From G963668435 sp963668435 (lineage in GTDB: Bacteria > Latescibacterota > Latescibacteria > Latescibacterales > Latescibacteraceae), in contig CAXXSC010000001.1 in the NCBI GenBank assembly GCA_963668435.2, positions 828,485 through 892,484 of the forward strand: a DNA stretch of 64,000 nt, written 5' to 3'. This document shows, piece after piece, positions 7,238 through 15,605 of this stretch. The first letter of the stretch is position 1. Every line of letters begins with the position of its first letter. The translations under genes and the position numbers were made by a program. Below the pieces are notes generated by a model. That model had not been told where the DNA came from and ran no database searches. It worked only from the letters and a program-made list of their open reading frames with translations.

Positions 7238-9010
7238 ATGAAAAGGTTTGTAATTATTGCCTGTGCCTTGATGCTGGCATCTTCAGCTTTCGCAGCACCT
7301 TTTCAGCCGACGCTGCTGAAGCTCGAGGCCGCACCTAACGTACAGTACTCGTTTGACGGTTCTCTTCTTGAAATTCCTGTGACGGTTACAGGAAGCCCCG
7401 CGGGCCTTATTTTCTCCGTATACACCAAGGATATGGCCGAGAGCATCCCGTATACTGTCAATGGATATCTGGATTGGCACGAGGTCAATGGTGTTGACAC
7501 CTGTATCTATTACTCCTCAGTTAAGACCGTACAGGTTGGTACCACCTCTGTAACCTGGGATGGTAAGGATCAGGACGGCAATGCTGTCGAGCAGGGTGAA
7601 TACACCTATTATATATGGGCCTTCGACAACCAGGGATCCAAGGAACTTGTTTTAAAATGGAAATACCCGACCAACAACAATGCGTTCATTGATGCTGATG
7701 AGAGTGGCGTTCCTCTAGCAGAGCCCATTTTCTACAATGCGACAAATCGTTGGACGCTTGGTGGTGATCCCGAAGATGATACTCTTCGTCAGACAACAGT
7801 AGTAACAGCTATTCCGCCTGAAGGCTGGAAGATGAGGGCGGACTCCTTCCCTGATCCCGCCGATCATGACTTCATGTTCACGCATGTCACCAACAAAGAA
7901 GCTGTCATGGCCATGATCATGAAGTGGAAGTTTGTTGCTGGTGGTGATGCGGAAGTTGACGAAGAATGGGGCGAGGAAGGCGGCAGGTCTGAAACCTTCT
8001 CGATGCCAGAGGATGGCGAGCCCGGTGTTGTCAGCGACGGTGAATATCTCTACTTCTGTAACGCTCCTTATCATGATGTTACTCAGGCTGCTGCCGATTT
8101 CTTCATCATGGATATGGACGGCTATATGGTTGACAGGGTCGATATCACACAATGGTGGTCCGATCTTGCCGGTGCCGATGCAGGCGCTCAGATGAACGGT
8201 GGTCCGAACGACATCTTCATCAAGAACGGTAAAGTATTCCTCAACTGCCATTGCTCCTGTCTCGTCCAGATGGTTGATCCTGCACGGTATCTTGATTCTA
8301 GCGAAACCGAAGACCTTATGGTCTGGTGTAACGACAACGGTGACTATGTCCTCGATCATAACTTCGAAGCCACCGCTGAGAAGAAATGGGTCTGCAACGA
8401 CTACAACGTAGGTCCCTACGTCTATACAGTCAACGCTGACCAGGAACTCTTTTCTATTCTCAACGGTTATGACGTCGGTGTTGTTACCTTCGGTCTCCTC
8501 GGTCCTGATGGTACCGGTATGGGCTATCAGCTTGTCGCAAACGAGACCGCCGGCTGGAAACGCGGTGAGCTCCTTCTCGACAATGACACCCCGTTCGATG
8601 GCATGTATCTAGACAACATGCAGGCCGGTGGTTCGCACGTGGACGATGATTGGGACGAGAGTGCAGACCCGAATACCTACTTCCTCGGTCACGATGTGAT
8701 CAGGGGTGTCATCTCCACCGGTGTCGGTGTTGCTGACGCAGCTCCTGCGGGCTTTGTTGTCGAACAGAACGCCCCGAACCCCTTCAACCCGACCACCACG
8801 ATCAATTTCAGCATTGCCGAAGCCGGCGATGTTTCGATCGATGTATTCAACGTGGCCGGTCAGAAGGTCGACTCGCTTGCCAGCGGCTTCATGAGCGCCG
8901 GCAGCCACTCGGTCGTCTGGGATGCCAGCAACTTCTCGGCAGGTATTTACTTCTACACCGTGAAGTCCGGCAGCCTCTCCAAGACTATCAAGATGACGCT
9001 TATCAAGTAA
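7238..9010 (+). CDS. Secreted protein with C-terminal T9SS-type sorting domain
   Basis: Large exported protein of 590 residues. Seen: Sec signal peptide MKRFVIIACALMLASSAFA; a FlgD-like Ig segment with VTWDGKDQDGNAVEQGEYTY at about residues 110-130; a central acidic, aromatic-rich region that may form a propeller (MSMPEDG-like and GEYLYFCNAP segments); and a C-terminal domain from about residue 507 with NAPNPFNPTTTINFSI, VFNVAGQKV, VVWDASNFSAGIYFYTV and a basic end KTIKMTLIK. This tail is the classic Por/T9SS type A sorting domain, removed on secretion. The start follows AAAGGGGGAACA. Strong promoter, leader and terminator suggest high expression. The function of the central region is unknown; a surface-layer or adhesive role is possible. 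Confidence 0.8.
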   Translation: MKRFVIIACALMLASSAFAAPFQPTLLKLEAAPNVQYSFDGSLLEIPVTVTGSPAGLIFSVYTKDMAESIPYTVNGYLDWHEVNGVDTCIYYSSVKTVQVGTTSVTWDGKDQDGNAVEQGEYTYYIWAFDNQGSKELVLKWKYPTNNNAFIDADESGVPLAEPIFYNATNRWTLGGDPEDDTLRQTTVVTAIPPEGWKMRADSFPDPADHDFMFTHVTNKEAVMAMIMKWKFVAGGDAEVDEEWGEEGGRSETFSMPEDGEPGVVSDGEYLYFCNAPYHDVTQAAADFFIMDMDGYMVDRVDITQWWSDLAGADAGAQMNGGPNDIFIKNGKVFLNCHCSCLVQMVDPARYLDSSETEDLMVWCNDNGDYVLDHNFEATAEKKWVCNDYNVGPYVYTVNADQELFSILNGYDVGVVTFGLLGPDGTGMGYQLVANETAGWKRGELLLDNDTPFDGMYLDNMQAGGSHVDDDWDESADPNTYFLGHDVIRGVISTGVGVADAAPAGFVVEQNAPNPFNPTTTINFSIAEAGDVSIDVFNVAGQKVDSLASGFMSAGSHSVVWDASNFSAGIYFYTVKSGSLSKTIKMTLIK

Positions 9011-9034
9011 TCAGGGCGTTTATATGAGATTCAT

Positions 9035-9063
9035 AAGCCCGGTCTTTTGGCCGGGCTTTTTTT
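9035..9063 (+). terminator. Rho-independent terminator
   Basis: AAGCCCGG (9035-9042) pairs with CCGGGCTT (9051-9058) and is followed by seven Ts. It ends the secreted-protein transcript 25 bp after the stop codon. Confidence 0.9.
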
Positions 9064-9197
9064 GTCCAATACCTGTTTGTTTGCATCAAAATAATTGTGA
9101 ATTGTATGAGGTGTGAATGGTTGATTTTGTTTGCATTCCGGTATCAGGCCGCTATTTTACATTAAATAGAATATTGGCCCATAAACAGGGAAAACGT

Positions 9198-11051
9198 ATG
9201 ACGATTCTGTCTTTTGCCAGGAATGCCCGCACATTTTTCATGATATCACTCATGATTGTTACACTGGGCAATCACACCGCCGCTGATCCGAGGAATATTG
9301 CCCTTGGTCATGAGATCCCCTCGGAAGGCTACTGTGATCAGCCATACATTATCGTCAATAACGACGGCAGTTGGACCTGTGTCATGACGACCTCTAATGG
9401 TCATGAGGGGGCGAGCAGCCAGCATGTTATCTCTGTTCGAAGCTCGGATTACGGCGAGAGTTGGGGGAGTCCCGTCGATATCGAGCCGGCGGAAGGCCCT
9501 GAGGCGAGTTGGGCTCTCCCGGTAAAAACGGATTATGGCCGTATCTATGCCCTTTATACGTATAATGCCGATAATCTTCGTGAGGTTAGAGCCGATAACG
9601 ACTATGCCCGGAAACGAGTCGATACACTCGGTGCATTTATGATGAAACACTCCGATGACATGGGAAAGAGCTGGAGCAGTGAGCGTTATGAAATTCCTAT
9701 GCGGCTCATGGATATCGACCGTGAGAATCCTTATGGCGGTTCGGTGCTCTTTTTCTGGGGTGTCGGAAAACCGATTGTCCATCGGGGGGCAGTCTATGTC
9801 GGTTTCAGCAAGGTGGGGCGTTTTGGCGAGGGATTCATCGCGAAATCACAGGGGTGTTTTCTGAAAAGTGATAACCTTCTGACCGAACACGATCCATCGA
9901 GAATTCACTGGGAGACGCTTCCTGCCGGCGACAGCGGTTTGACTGCGCCGGATGGTCCAATTTCGGAAGAGACTAATATCACCGGGCTTTCGGACGGTTC
10001 GCTGTTCTGCACGTACAGGACTGTCGACGGTCATCCGTGCCATGCGTACAGCCGTGATGGCGGCAGGACCTGGAGTGAAACGGCCTATATGCGTTATGGG
10101 CCGGGAAAACGCCTTGTCAAGCATCCGCGTGCCGCAAATTTCGTCTGGAAGACCTCGAACGGCAAATATCTTTACTGGTTCCACAATCACGGCGGCAGAA
10201 GCTATGACAATCGCAATCCTGCATGGATTTCAGGCGGTATCGAGCGTGACGGCGTAATTCACTGGTCTGAACCGGAGATACTGCTTTACGACGACAATCC
10301 CGGCAACAGGATGAGCTATCCCGACCTTGTCGAGCAGGATGGCCGCTATTTTATCAGCGAGACACAGAAAACGACAGCCCGAATCCATGAAATCGATTCC
10401 GGACTGCTCAATGGGCTCTGGGGACAGTTCGATTCTCCGGCAGTTACCAGCGATGCCTGCGGGATCAGTATTACTGAGTCTCAAACGGTAGGCGAATTGT
10501 CCGCTGACATGCCAGGGCTCGCCCGTCTCTGGCAGCCCGGAAAAGCGAAACGTGGCGGTTTTACCATCGAGTGTGTCGTGAAATTCGATTCGCTCAGGCC
10601 GGGGCAGATACTTTTCGACTCAAGGGATGATGCTGGCAACGGTATCCTTCTCACTCTTGATGACCGTAAGACAATACGGCTGCGGCTTGCGGGCAAATCA
10701 GCCGGTTTGCCCGGAGGAACCGGTGAGGGGCTGGGGCAGGTCGAATCCTCGTGGAACTGCGACAAAGGGCTGATACGGGAAGGTAAATTGCAGCACATTG
10801 CGGTTACGGTTGATGGCGGACCGAAAGTGATTATGTTCATGATCGACGGTGTCCTCTGCGACGGCGGTGTTGTCCGTCAGGCCGGATGGACACGATTTCA
10901 TCCATTGCTTTCAGATGTCAATGCAGCCGGAACGGCACGGGTTGCCCCGGATATCGATGGGAATATGAAGCTCTTTCGTTTGCATACGCGGCCGCTGACA
11001 GTTTCAGAGACTGTAGGGAATTACCGATCATATTCAAACAGCACAAAATAG
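9198..11051 (+). CDS. Exported sialidase-like (BNR/Asp-box) protein with LamG-like domain
   Basis: Six-bladed sialidase/neuraminidase-fold protein with an added concanavalin/LamG-like domain, 617 residues from the ATG preceded by CAGGGAAAACGT; an upstream ATG at 9117 would add 27 residues before the signal peptide and is disfavoured. Seen: signal peptide with the hydrophobic core FFMISLMIVTLGN; Asp boxes SSDYGESWGSP, HSDDMGKSWSS and YSRDGGRTWSE; then from about residue 450 a jelly-roll module (GGFTIECVVKFDS, LQHIAVTVDGG, FMIDGVLCDGG). It may hydrolyse sialosides or another glycan, or only bind; the catalytic Arg triad could not be confirmed by eye. Followed 44 bp later by the HD hydrolase. 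Confidence 0.8.
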   Translation: MTILSFARNARTFFMISLMIVTLGNHTAADPRNIALGHEIPSEGYCDQPYIIVNNDGSWTCVMTTSNGHEGASSQHVISVRSSDYGESWGSPVDIEPAEGPEASWALPVKTDYGRIYALYTYNADNLREVRADNDYARKRVDTLGAFMMKHSDDMGKSWSSERYEIPMRLMDIDRENPYGGSVLFFWGVGKPIVHRGAVYVGFSKVGRFGEGFIAKSQGCFLKSDNLLTEHDPSRIHWETLPAGDSGLTAPDGPISEETNITGLSDGSLFCTYRTVDGHPCHAYSRDGGRTWSETAYMRYGPGKRLVKHPRAANFVWKTSNGKYLYWFHNHGGRSYDNRNPAWISGGIERDGVIHWSEPEILLYDDNPGNRMSYPDLVEQDGRYFISETQKTTARIHEIDSGLLNGLWGQFDSPAVTSDACGISITESQTVGELSADMPGLARLWQPGKAKRGGFTIECVVKFDSLRPGQILFDSRDDAGNGILLTLDDRKTIRLRLAGKSAGLPGGTGEGLGQVESSWNCDKGLIREGKLQHIAVTVDGGPKVIMFMIDGVLCDGGVVRQAGWTRFHPLLSDVNAAGTARVAPDIDGNMKLFRLHTRPLTVSETVGNYRSYSNSTK

Positions 11052-11095
11052 CAACCGCTACAGACAGCATACATGGATACTTGAAGTGGGGATAT

Positions 11096-11878
11096 ATGAC
11101 ATATCAAACTGAAACGATAGCTTCATGGCTTGACGACTATATTCAAAATAATGTACCAGAGAATATGCTTCGGAATAATATGATTCGCCTGAAATACGAT
11201 CACAGCCATCGCGTGGCCGCTCTCTGCGGCCGTATTGCCTCCGCGCTCTGCTGGTCCGGGGAGGACAAGGATGCCGCCGTGACAATGGGGCTTCTTCATG
11301 ATGTCGGCCGTTTTGCCCAATACTCGAAATACAGGACTTTTTCAGATAATCGCTCCGAGAATCACGGCGAGGCCGGGTACGAACTCATAACATCGTCAGG
11401 GCTGCTTGACGGCCTTGACGCACGGCTTGCACATGCCATACTGATGGGGGTTCGCTACCATAACAGGCGTGAGGTTCCGGCATTTCTGGAGGATGACAAT
11501 CTCAATTTTGTGAGGCTTATCCGCGACGCTGACAAGCTTGATATTTTCGGGATTTTCGACGAGGCGATCAGGGATGAAAGTTTTGCCGGCCGTTTGAAAT
11601 CGGCACTTAATATCGAGATTGAGGGGGCTGTTAATCCTGCCGCTCTCGAGGATGTCATGCGGGATGAAACAGTCGCGAATGATCATATAAGCAACGGTAT
11701 GGATTTTTTGGTCATGATGCTGTCATGGGTGTTTGACCTGAATTACATGCCCTCAAATGAAATACTCGCTGAATCGGGAACACTCGATCTCATCACAGGG
11801 CGGCTTCCTGACAATCCGGCTGTTCGAAAGGCTGCCGATCACGTTTTGAAATATTTTACCGCCACAGTCGCGCGATAG
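11096..11878 (+). CDS. HD-domain phosphohydrolase
   Basis: Cytoplasmic metal-dependent phosphohydrolase of the HD superfamily, 260 residues. The start is the ATG after GGGG (5-nt spacing); upstream in-frame codons lie inside the sialidase gene and are rejected. Seen: first His in YDHSHRVAALCGRIA, the HD pair in GLLHDVGRF, another His in ENHGEAGYE, YHNRREVP, and the last Asp in LIRDADKLDIFGIF. This full set of metal ligands suggests an active nucleotidase or cyclic-nucleotide/phosphate-ester hydrolase. The substrate is unknown. It may be co-transcribed with the sialidase-like gene. Confidence 0.8.
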   Translation: MTYQTETIASWLDDYIQNNVPENMLRNNMIRLKYDHSHRVAALCGRIASALCWSGEDKDAAVTMGLLHDVGRFAQYSKYRTFSDNRSENHGEAGYELITSSGLLDGLDARLAHAILMGVRYHNRREVPAFLEDDNLNFVRLIRDADKLDIFGIFDEAIRDESFAGRLKSALNIEIEGAVNPAALEDVMRDETVANDHISNGMDFLVMMLSWVFDLNYMPSNEILAESGTLDLITGRLPDNPAVRKAADHVLKYFTATVAR

Positions 11879-12019
11879 CTGGCTGTCAAGACCGCATCCG
11901 CAGAATATATTTGCGTGTATTGCCGGAACACCGCAGGAAAACCGTTGCCTGACAATAGACATCGCTTTATTGTAAAATAGAATACTACTGTTGAAAATAT
12001 CTCACCGCGGGAGAAAAGA

Positions 12020-13486
12020 ATGAAACGCAGGGCTTTCATAAAATCGGCGGCAACAGCGGCAATTGGCTATTCTGGTATGAAAATGTGGGAGTATTTCGAA
12101 CCCTCGAACGCGGAGGCGGCCAGTGTAACACCGGGAAGGGGCGGTTCAGTCCTCCCGAGAGGCGGCGGCCTCGATATCGAGGAGGCTGTCGAAATGCTCG
12201 AACCCGGAAAAGAGTACAATACCGCGCCGGTGATCCGCCGTGAGATTCTCGACAATCCCAGGGCTGTTTTTATCATAGATACCCATGTCAGCGCTGTTCC
12301 CGATGCCCGTGGATTTTATGAAGAGGCACGTCCCCAGCTCGAGGAAACGGGAAAACAGATTGCCCGCCTGCTCTTTTCGAAAGGGTCTGTAAAAGGCGGA
12401 TCGACACTGATCAAGCCCAATATGACCTTTATTCCCGACGAGGTCTGGAGCCCGGTGACAGGTGTCATCACCTCGCCCGATTTCATCTCCGGTTTCATCG
12501 AGAGCCTCTGGGACATGGGGAACACGAATGTATTGGTTTCCGAGCGAGGCGGCGGAAGTCGTTCCCATCGCGGCACAGGCATCTATGATGTGTTCGATGC
12601 CAAGGAAATTCCGCTCATGCAGGCGAGTTATTCCAATTTCAAATACTACCGCAAGAACGAGTTGAACTGGCACCGTTGCACGGCGAAAGATCCGGTGGTC
12701 TGGAAACGTTTCCCGACTTACCGGCCCATCGGCGACAAGGATAATCTTTTCATCAGCATGCCCAAACTGAAATGTCATAATCTCGGGTTGACAACGCTGG
12801 CGACAAAAAACATCCAGGGCGCGATGCCGCATGGATACGGCCAGTTCTGTATGGATTGGGACCTCCTTCCGCTCACCGCCGGATCGGCGCATCTGAATTT
12901 CAAGCGGGATTTCGTCAAAGACTACCAGGAGCGTGTCGAAACGTTGTTTCTGAAACATCGCGCCGCCGGATTCAAACACTGGGACTATGAAAAATCCTAT
13001 CCGAAATACGAGGCAAAGGGCGGTTGGGATACTTTCCGGAAAATCAGGAACGACGCCAAAGCTGTCCGCGAGTTCATGGATGGTATCAAAAATCTCATGT
13101 GGGACGAGGTCTGGTGTCAGCGTGTGCTGGATGCCGCAACTACGGTCAATCCCGATATAAATATCATCGAAGGGGTGATCGGTCGTGATGGCAGTGGTTT
13201 CGCGGTCGGCAAGGACGAGCTCACAAATATTGTCCTTGTCAGCCGCTCAAAAATCGAACTGGATGCGGTCGCTTCCTACATCATGGGGCATGATCCTCGG
13301 GAACTGTTCTATCTCAGGATCGCGAAAGAGCGGAGGATGGGCGAGGTCGATCCCGAAAAGATAGCAATCTACCGTATGAGCGAAAAAGCTGTCGAACCGG
13401 TCAGGAGTGTCGCCTCCCTGAAACGCTACAGCCTCGGTGTCAACATGCACTCATGGGATGAACAGGGCGAACGTCTGTTCTGGTGA
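12020..13486 (+). CDS. Tat-exported DUF362-domain protein
   Basis: Exported DUF362 protein of unknown function, 488 residues. Tat signal MKRRAFIKSAATAAIGYSG. The DUF362 core is clear: IKPNMTF (131-137), VLVSERGG, ISMPKLKCHNLGLTTLA with KNIQGAMPHGYG, WCQRVLD (Cys366), NIIEGVIGRDGSGF, and the family's terminal block on assignment of a place or order (ELDAVASYIMGHDPREL). DUF362 proteins often carry ferredoxin-like 4Fe-4S domains; none is present here, although Cys277 and Cys366 are shared with the paralogue at 30.6-32.2 kb. The start follows GGGAG (GCGGGAGAAAAGA). A terminator lies downstream. Confidence 0.8.
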   Translation: MKRRAFIKSAATAAIGYSGMKMWEYFEPSNAEAASVTPGRGGSVLPRGGGLDIEEAVEMLEPGKEYNTAPVIRREILDNPRAVFIIDTHVSAVPDARGFYEEARPQLEETGKQIARLLFSKGSVKGGSTLIKPNMTFIPDEVWSPVTGVITSPDFISGFIESLWDMGNTNVLVSERGGGSRSHRGTGIYDVFDAKEIPLMQASYSNFKYYRKNELNWHRCTAKDPVVWKRFPTYRPIGDKDNLFISMPKLKCHNLGLTTLATKNIQGAMPHGYGQFCMDWDLLPLTAGSAHLNFKRDFVKDYQERVETLFLKHRAAGFKHWDYEKSYPKYEAKGGWDTFRKIRNDAKAVREFMDGIKNLMWDEVWCQRVLDAATTVNPDINIIEGVIGRDGSGFAVGKDELTNIVLVSRSKIELDAVASYIMGHDPRELFYLRIAKERRMGEVDPEKIAIYRMSEKAVEPVRSVASLKRYSLGVNMHSWDEQGERLFW

Positions 13487-13542
13487 CATTCAGTGGCTGA
13501 ATAACATTGTCAGTCATTGATTGTGCGGAATTTGAAGAAAGA

Positions 13543-13577
13543 AAAAAGAGCAGGGCCGGATGCGCCCTGCTCTTTTT
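13543..13577. terminator. Bidirectional rho-independent terminator
   Basis: AGAGCAGGGC (13547-13556) and GCCCTGCTCT (13564-13573), a perfect 10-bp stem with a 7-nt loop. An A-run precedes and a T-run follows, so it works for the rightward DUF362 gene and the leftward GH43/32-like gene that converge on it. Confidence 0.9.
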
Positions 13578-13603
13578 ATTTCGACAAAGTCCAGCTGACC
13601 CGA

Positions 13604-14593
13604 TCAGTGTTTCCCCGGCCAGCTCCAGTTGACGAGATCGTCACTCCAGGCGATGGCGAGGCTTGCGGCGCCGTGGGCCGGCATCCTCTCCAAGCCTTCC
13701 TTTGAAGAGCCGTGGAAGAACATAACGAATTTTTCCGCGCCGGGAACTCCGGTCATGTCGAGAACTGTTGCCGCAGTCAGACGTCCCTGTGACCACGGCC
13801 AGTTTTTCTGCCCCAATGTCAGGAGCTGGACATCATCTCCCCATTTGCCGGGGTGCCGCGAACGTTTAACGCCGATGCCGTTGCGCGGTGAATGGAACAT
13901 GACATATTCATCTCCCTGACGCAGCACGGTGACATTTTCACCGGCTTCCGCGTGGCCTGCATAAGTCCACGTTTCGAGGTCATGGGAATAGGACATGCTG
14001 ACACCGTTCTGCTTGTAATAGCACCACCATTTGCCGGGCTGTTCCACATCCTCCAGAAGGTAGGGGTCGATCATGCGTCCCATGCCTTTCCGGGCGACAT
14101 CGTTACCCTTGACTTTCAACAATTCCGGCTCTGACCAGTGAATAAGGTCGTCGCTCCTGAGGATGAACAGGCGGCTGTCAGCGGTTCCGAATGCTTCCTT
14201 GTTCGGGGTGGGATAGCTCTGGAGGCAGAGTATCCACTGGCCGTTGAAACGGATAATGTTACCGGGACTGGAGTAATTGAGGTTTCGGTCCCGCGGTGTG
14301 AGTATTTCCGGTTCTGTCCAGTGGACAAGGTCGCTGCTCCGGCTTGTGGCGGTCATGTTGTAGAAACCGCCGTCTTCACCATTTTCCGAGAGCGTGAAAA
14401 AGAGGTGGACAGTGCCCTCATGATAAACAGCCGCCGGGTCCCGATAGGCCAATTTCTCGCCGCCATGAAAAAAGATTGGCGATTCAACTCCGCTCAGGTT
14501 CATGCCATGATCAGTTCCACTCACGCGATTGCGGCATGACACGGAACAGCTGAAGCAGATCAGAAACAATAACACTATAAGTTTGTTATTCAT
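13604..14593 (-). CDS. GH43/GH32-like five-bladed propeller lipoprotein
   Basis: Probable glycoside hydrolase of the five-bladed beta-propeller group (GH43, GH32/68, GH117 or GH130-like), 329 residues from the second ATG, which gives MNNKLIVLLFLICFSCSVSC, a lipoprotein signal with Cys20. Seen: the first-blade Asp in AYRDPAAVYHEGTVHLFF, repeated blade edges SSDLVHWTEPEIL, SDDLIHWSEPELL, SHDLETWTY and SDDLVNWSW, and GRMIDPYLLED, where a second acidic residue is expected. Families with this pattern act on arabinose, xylose, fructose or anhydrogalactose linkages; which one cannot be told. Part of a leftward group with the bicupin and Gfo/Idh genes (47 bp downstream of the bicupin). Confidence 0.7.
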   Translation of the reverse strand: MNNKLIVLLFLICFSCSVSCRNRVSGTDHGMNLSGVESPIFFHGGEKLAYRDPAAVYHEGTVHLFFTLSENGEDGGFYNMTATSRSSDLVHWTEPEILTPRDRNLNYSSPGNIIRFNGQWILCLQSYPTPNKEAFGTADSRLFILRSDDLIHWSEPELLKVKGNDVARKGMGRMIDPYLLEDVEQPGKWWCYYKQNGVSMSYSHDLETWTYAGHAEAGENVTVLRQGDEYVMFHSPRNGIGVKRSRHPGKWGDDVQLLTLGQKNWPWSQGRLTAATVLDMTGVPGAEKFVMFFHGSSKEGLERMPAHGAASLAIAWSDDLVNWSWPGKH

Positions 14594-14640
14594 TCTTACC
14601 ACGCTTGGATACATTATATGTATCGGAACAATCTCCGCCG

Positions 14641-15594
14641 CTACCGTCCCGAGAGATCGTCACCCCAATTGTTCGTGCCCCATTTGCCTTTTTCCATTGT
14701 GACCATGAGGACAAAAATATCGAGGTCTTCATTGCTGTTATTATACAGGCCGTGCGAGTCGTTGAGCGAACAGGGGAGGGCGTCGCCGGCACGTGTATCC
14801 CAAGTGTGATCGTTGACAGTCGAGCGCCCCTCGCCGGACATAACATAGTAGACCTCCTCGATTGCGGTGTGCTGATGGTAGCCGATCGAGGAACCCGGAG
14901 GCAGGATACAGTGGCCGACCCGGACCCAGTTTGTTTCGAAATTGCCGTCGAGCCACGGGCGGCGGTTCAGGATAAGCTTGCTTCCCATGTGAGCGGGGCC
15001 GACCAATTTAGTCAGGCTGCGGTCGAACTGTGCCCAGCGGAATTTCGCCGGTGTTTCAAGGTCTATGTTTTTCCGTCCGCTGTGTTTCATGGTGATTTCA
15101 TCGGAGTCACCCGCGCCGAACCCGGGGACAGGCCCGTAAACGATGTCCTTGTCGAGTACGCCCTTTTCTTTCGCTACCGCCATTGTTAAAAACTCGATCG
15201 TCTCGTCGCTGTTGTTGTAGAGCGCGTGTGTCGAGCCGAGCGGGCAAAGCACGGCCGATCCCGCAGGAAGCAGCGAGGTATGGCCGTCGACCGTGAATTC
15301 TGCCGGGGCGTTGAATACCACGTACATTTCCTCGACATTGTCGTGACGGTGATCGCCGATGCCGGTGTATGCCGGGAGGATGCCGCGTTTTATGTAGGCG
15401 ATATCCGTTTCCATCATGGCGCCGTCGAGCAGCAGCATTTCATAAATTTTGCCGCCGCCATAGTCGACAGCCTCATATTTGGAAGGGTCAGTACGCCCGC
15501 AGTAGGGTGTGCCGGTCTGCTCCGCCGGGGCCGGAGCCGTGAACATGAGTATGAGCGACATTGCGAGGGCGGTATTAAAGAGTTTGCTTTTCAT
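14641..15594 (-). CDS. Exported bicupin protein
   Basis: Secreted two-cupin protein, 317 residues, with Sec signal peptide MKSKLFNTALAMSLILMF ending near APAPAE. Each half has a cupin metal site: DHRHDNVEEMYVVF with STHALYN in the first, GYHQHTAIEEVYYVMSG with DSHGLYN in the second (His-x-His-x4-Glu plus a distal His). The internal repeat shows duplication. Cupins of this kind are sugar isomerases, epimerases or dioxygenases; the function here is unknown. The ribosome site GAGGAG of this gene overlaps the stop codon of the Gfo/Idh gene, so translation is coupled and the two probably act on the same compound. Confidence 0.75.
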   Translation of the reverse strand: MKSKLFNTALAMSLILMFTAPAPAEQTGTPYCGRTDPSKYEAVDYGGGKIYEMLLLDGAMMETDIAYIKRGILPAYTGIGDHRHDNVEEMYVVFNAPAEFTVDGHTSLLPAGSAVLCPLGSTHALYNNSDETIEFLTMAVAKEKGVLDKDIVYGPVPGFGAGDSDEITMKHSGRKNIDLETPAKFRWAQFDRSLTKLVGPAHMGSKLILNRRPWLDGNFETNWVRVGHCILPPGSSIGYHQHTAIEEVYYVMSGEGRSTVNDHTWDTRAGDALPCSLNDSHGLYNNSNEDLDIFVLMVTMEKGKWGTNNWGDDLSGR

Positions 15595-15605
15595 GGAGCG
15601 TCTCC

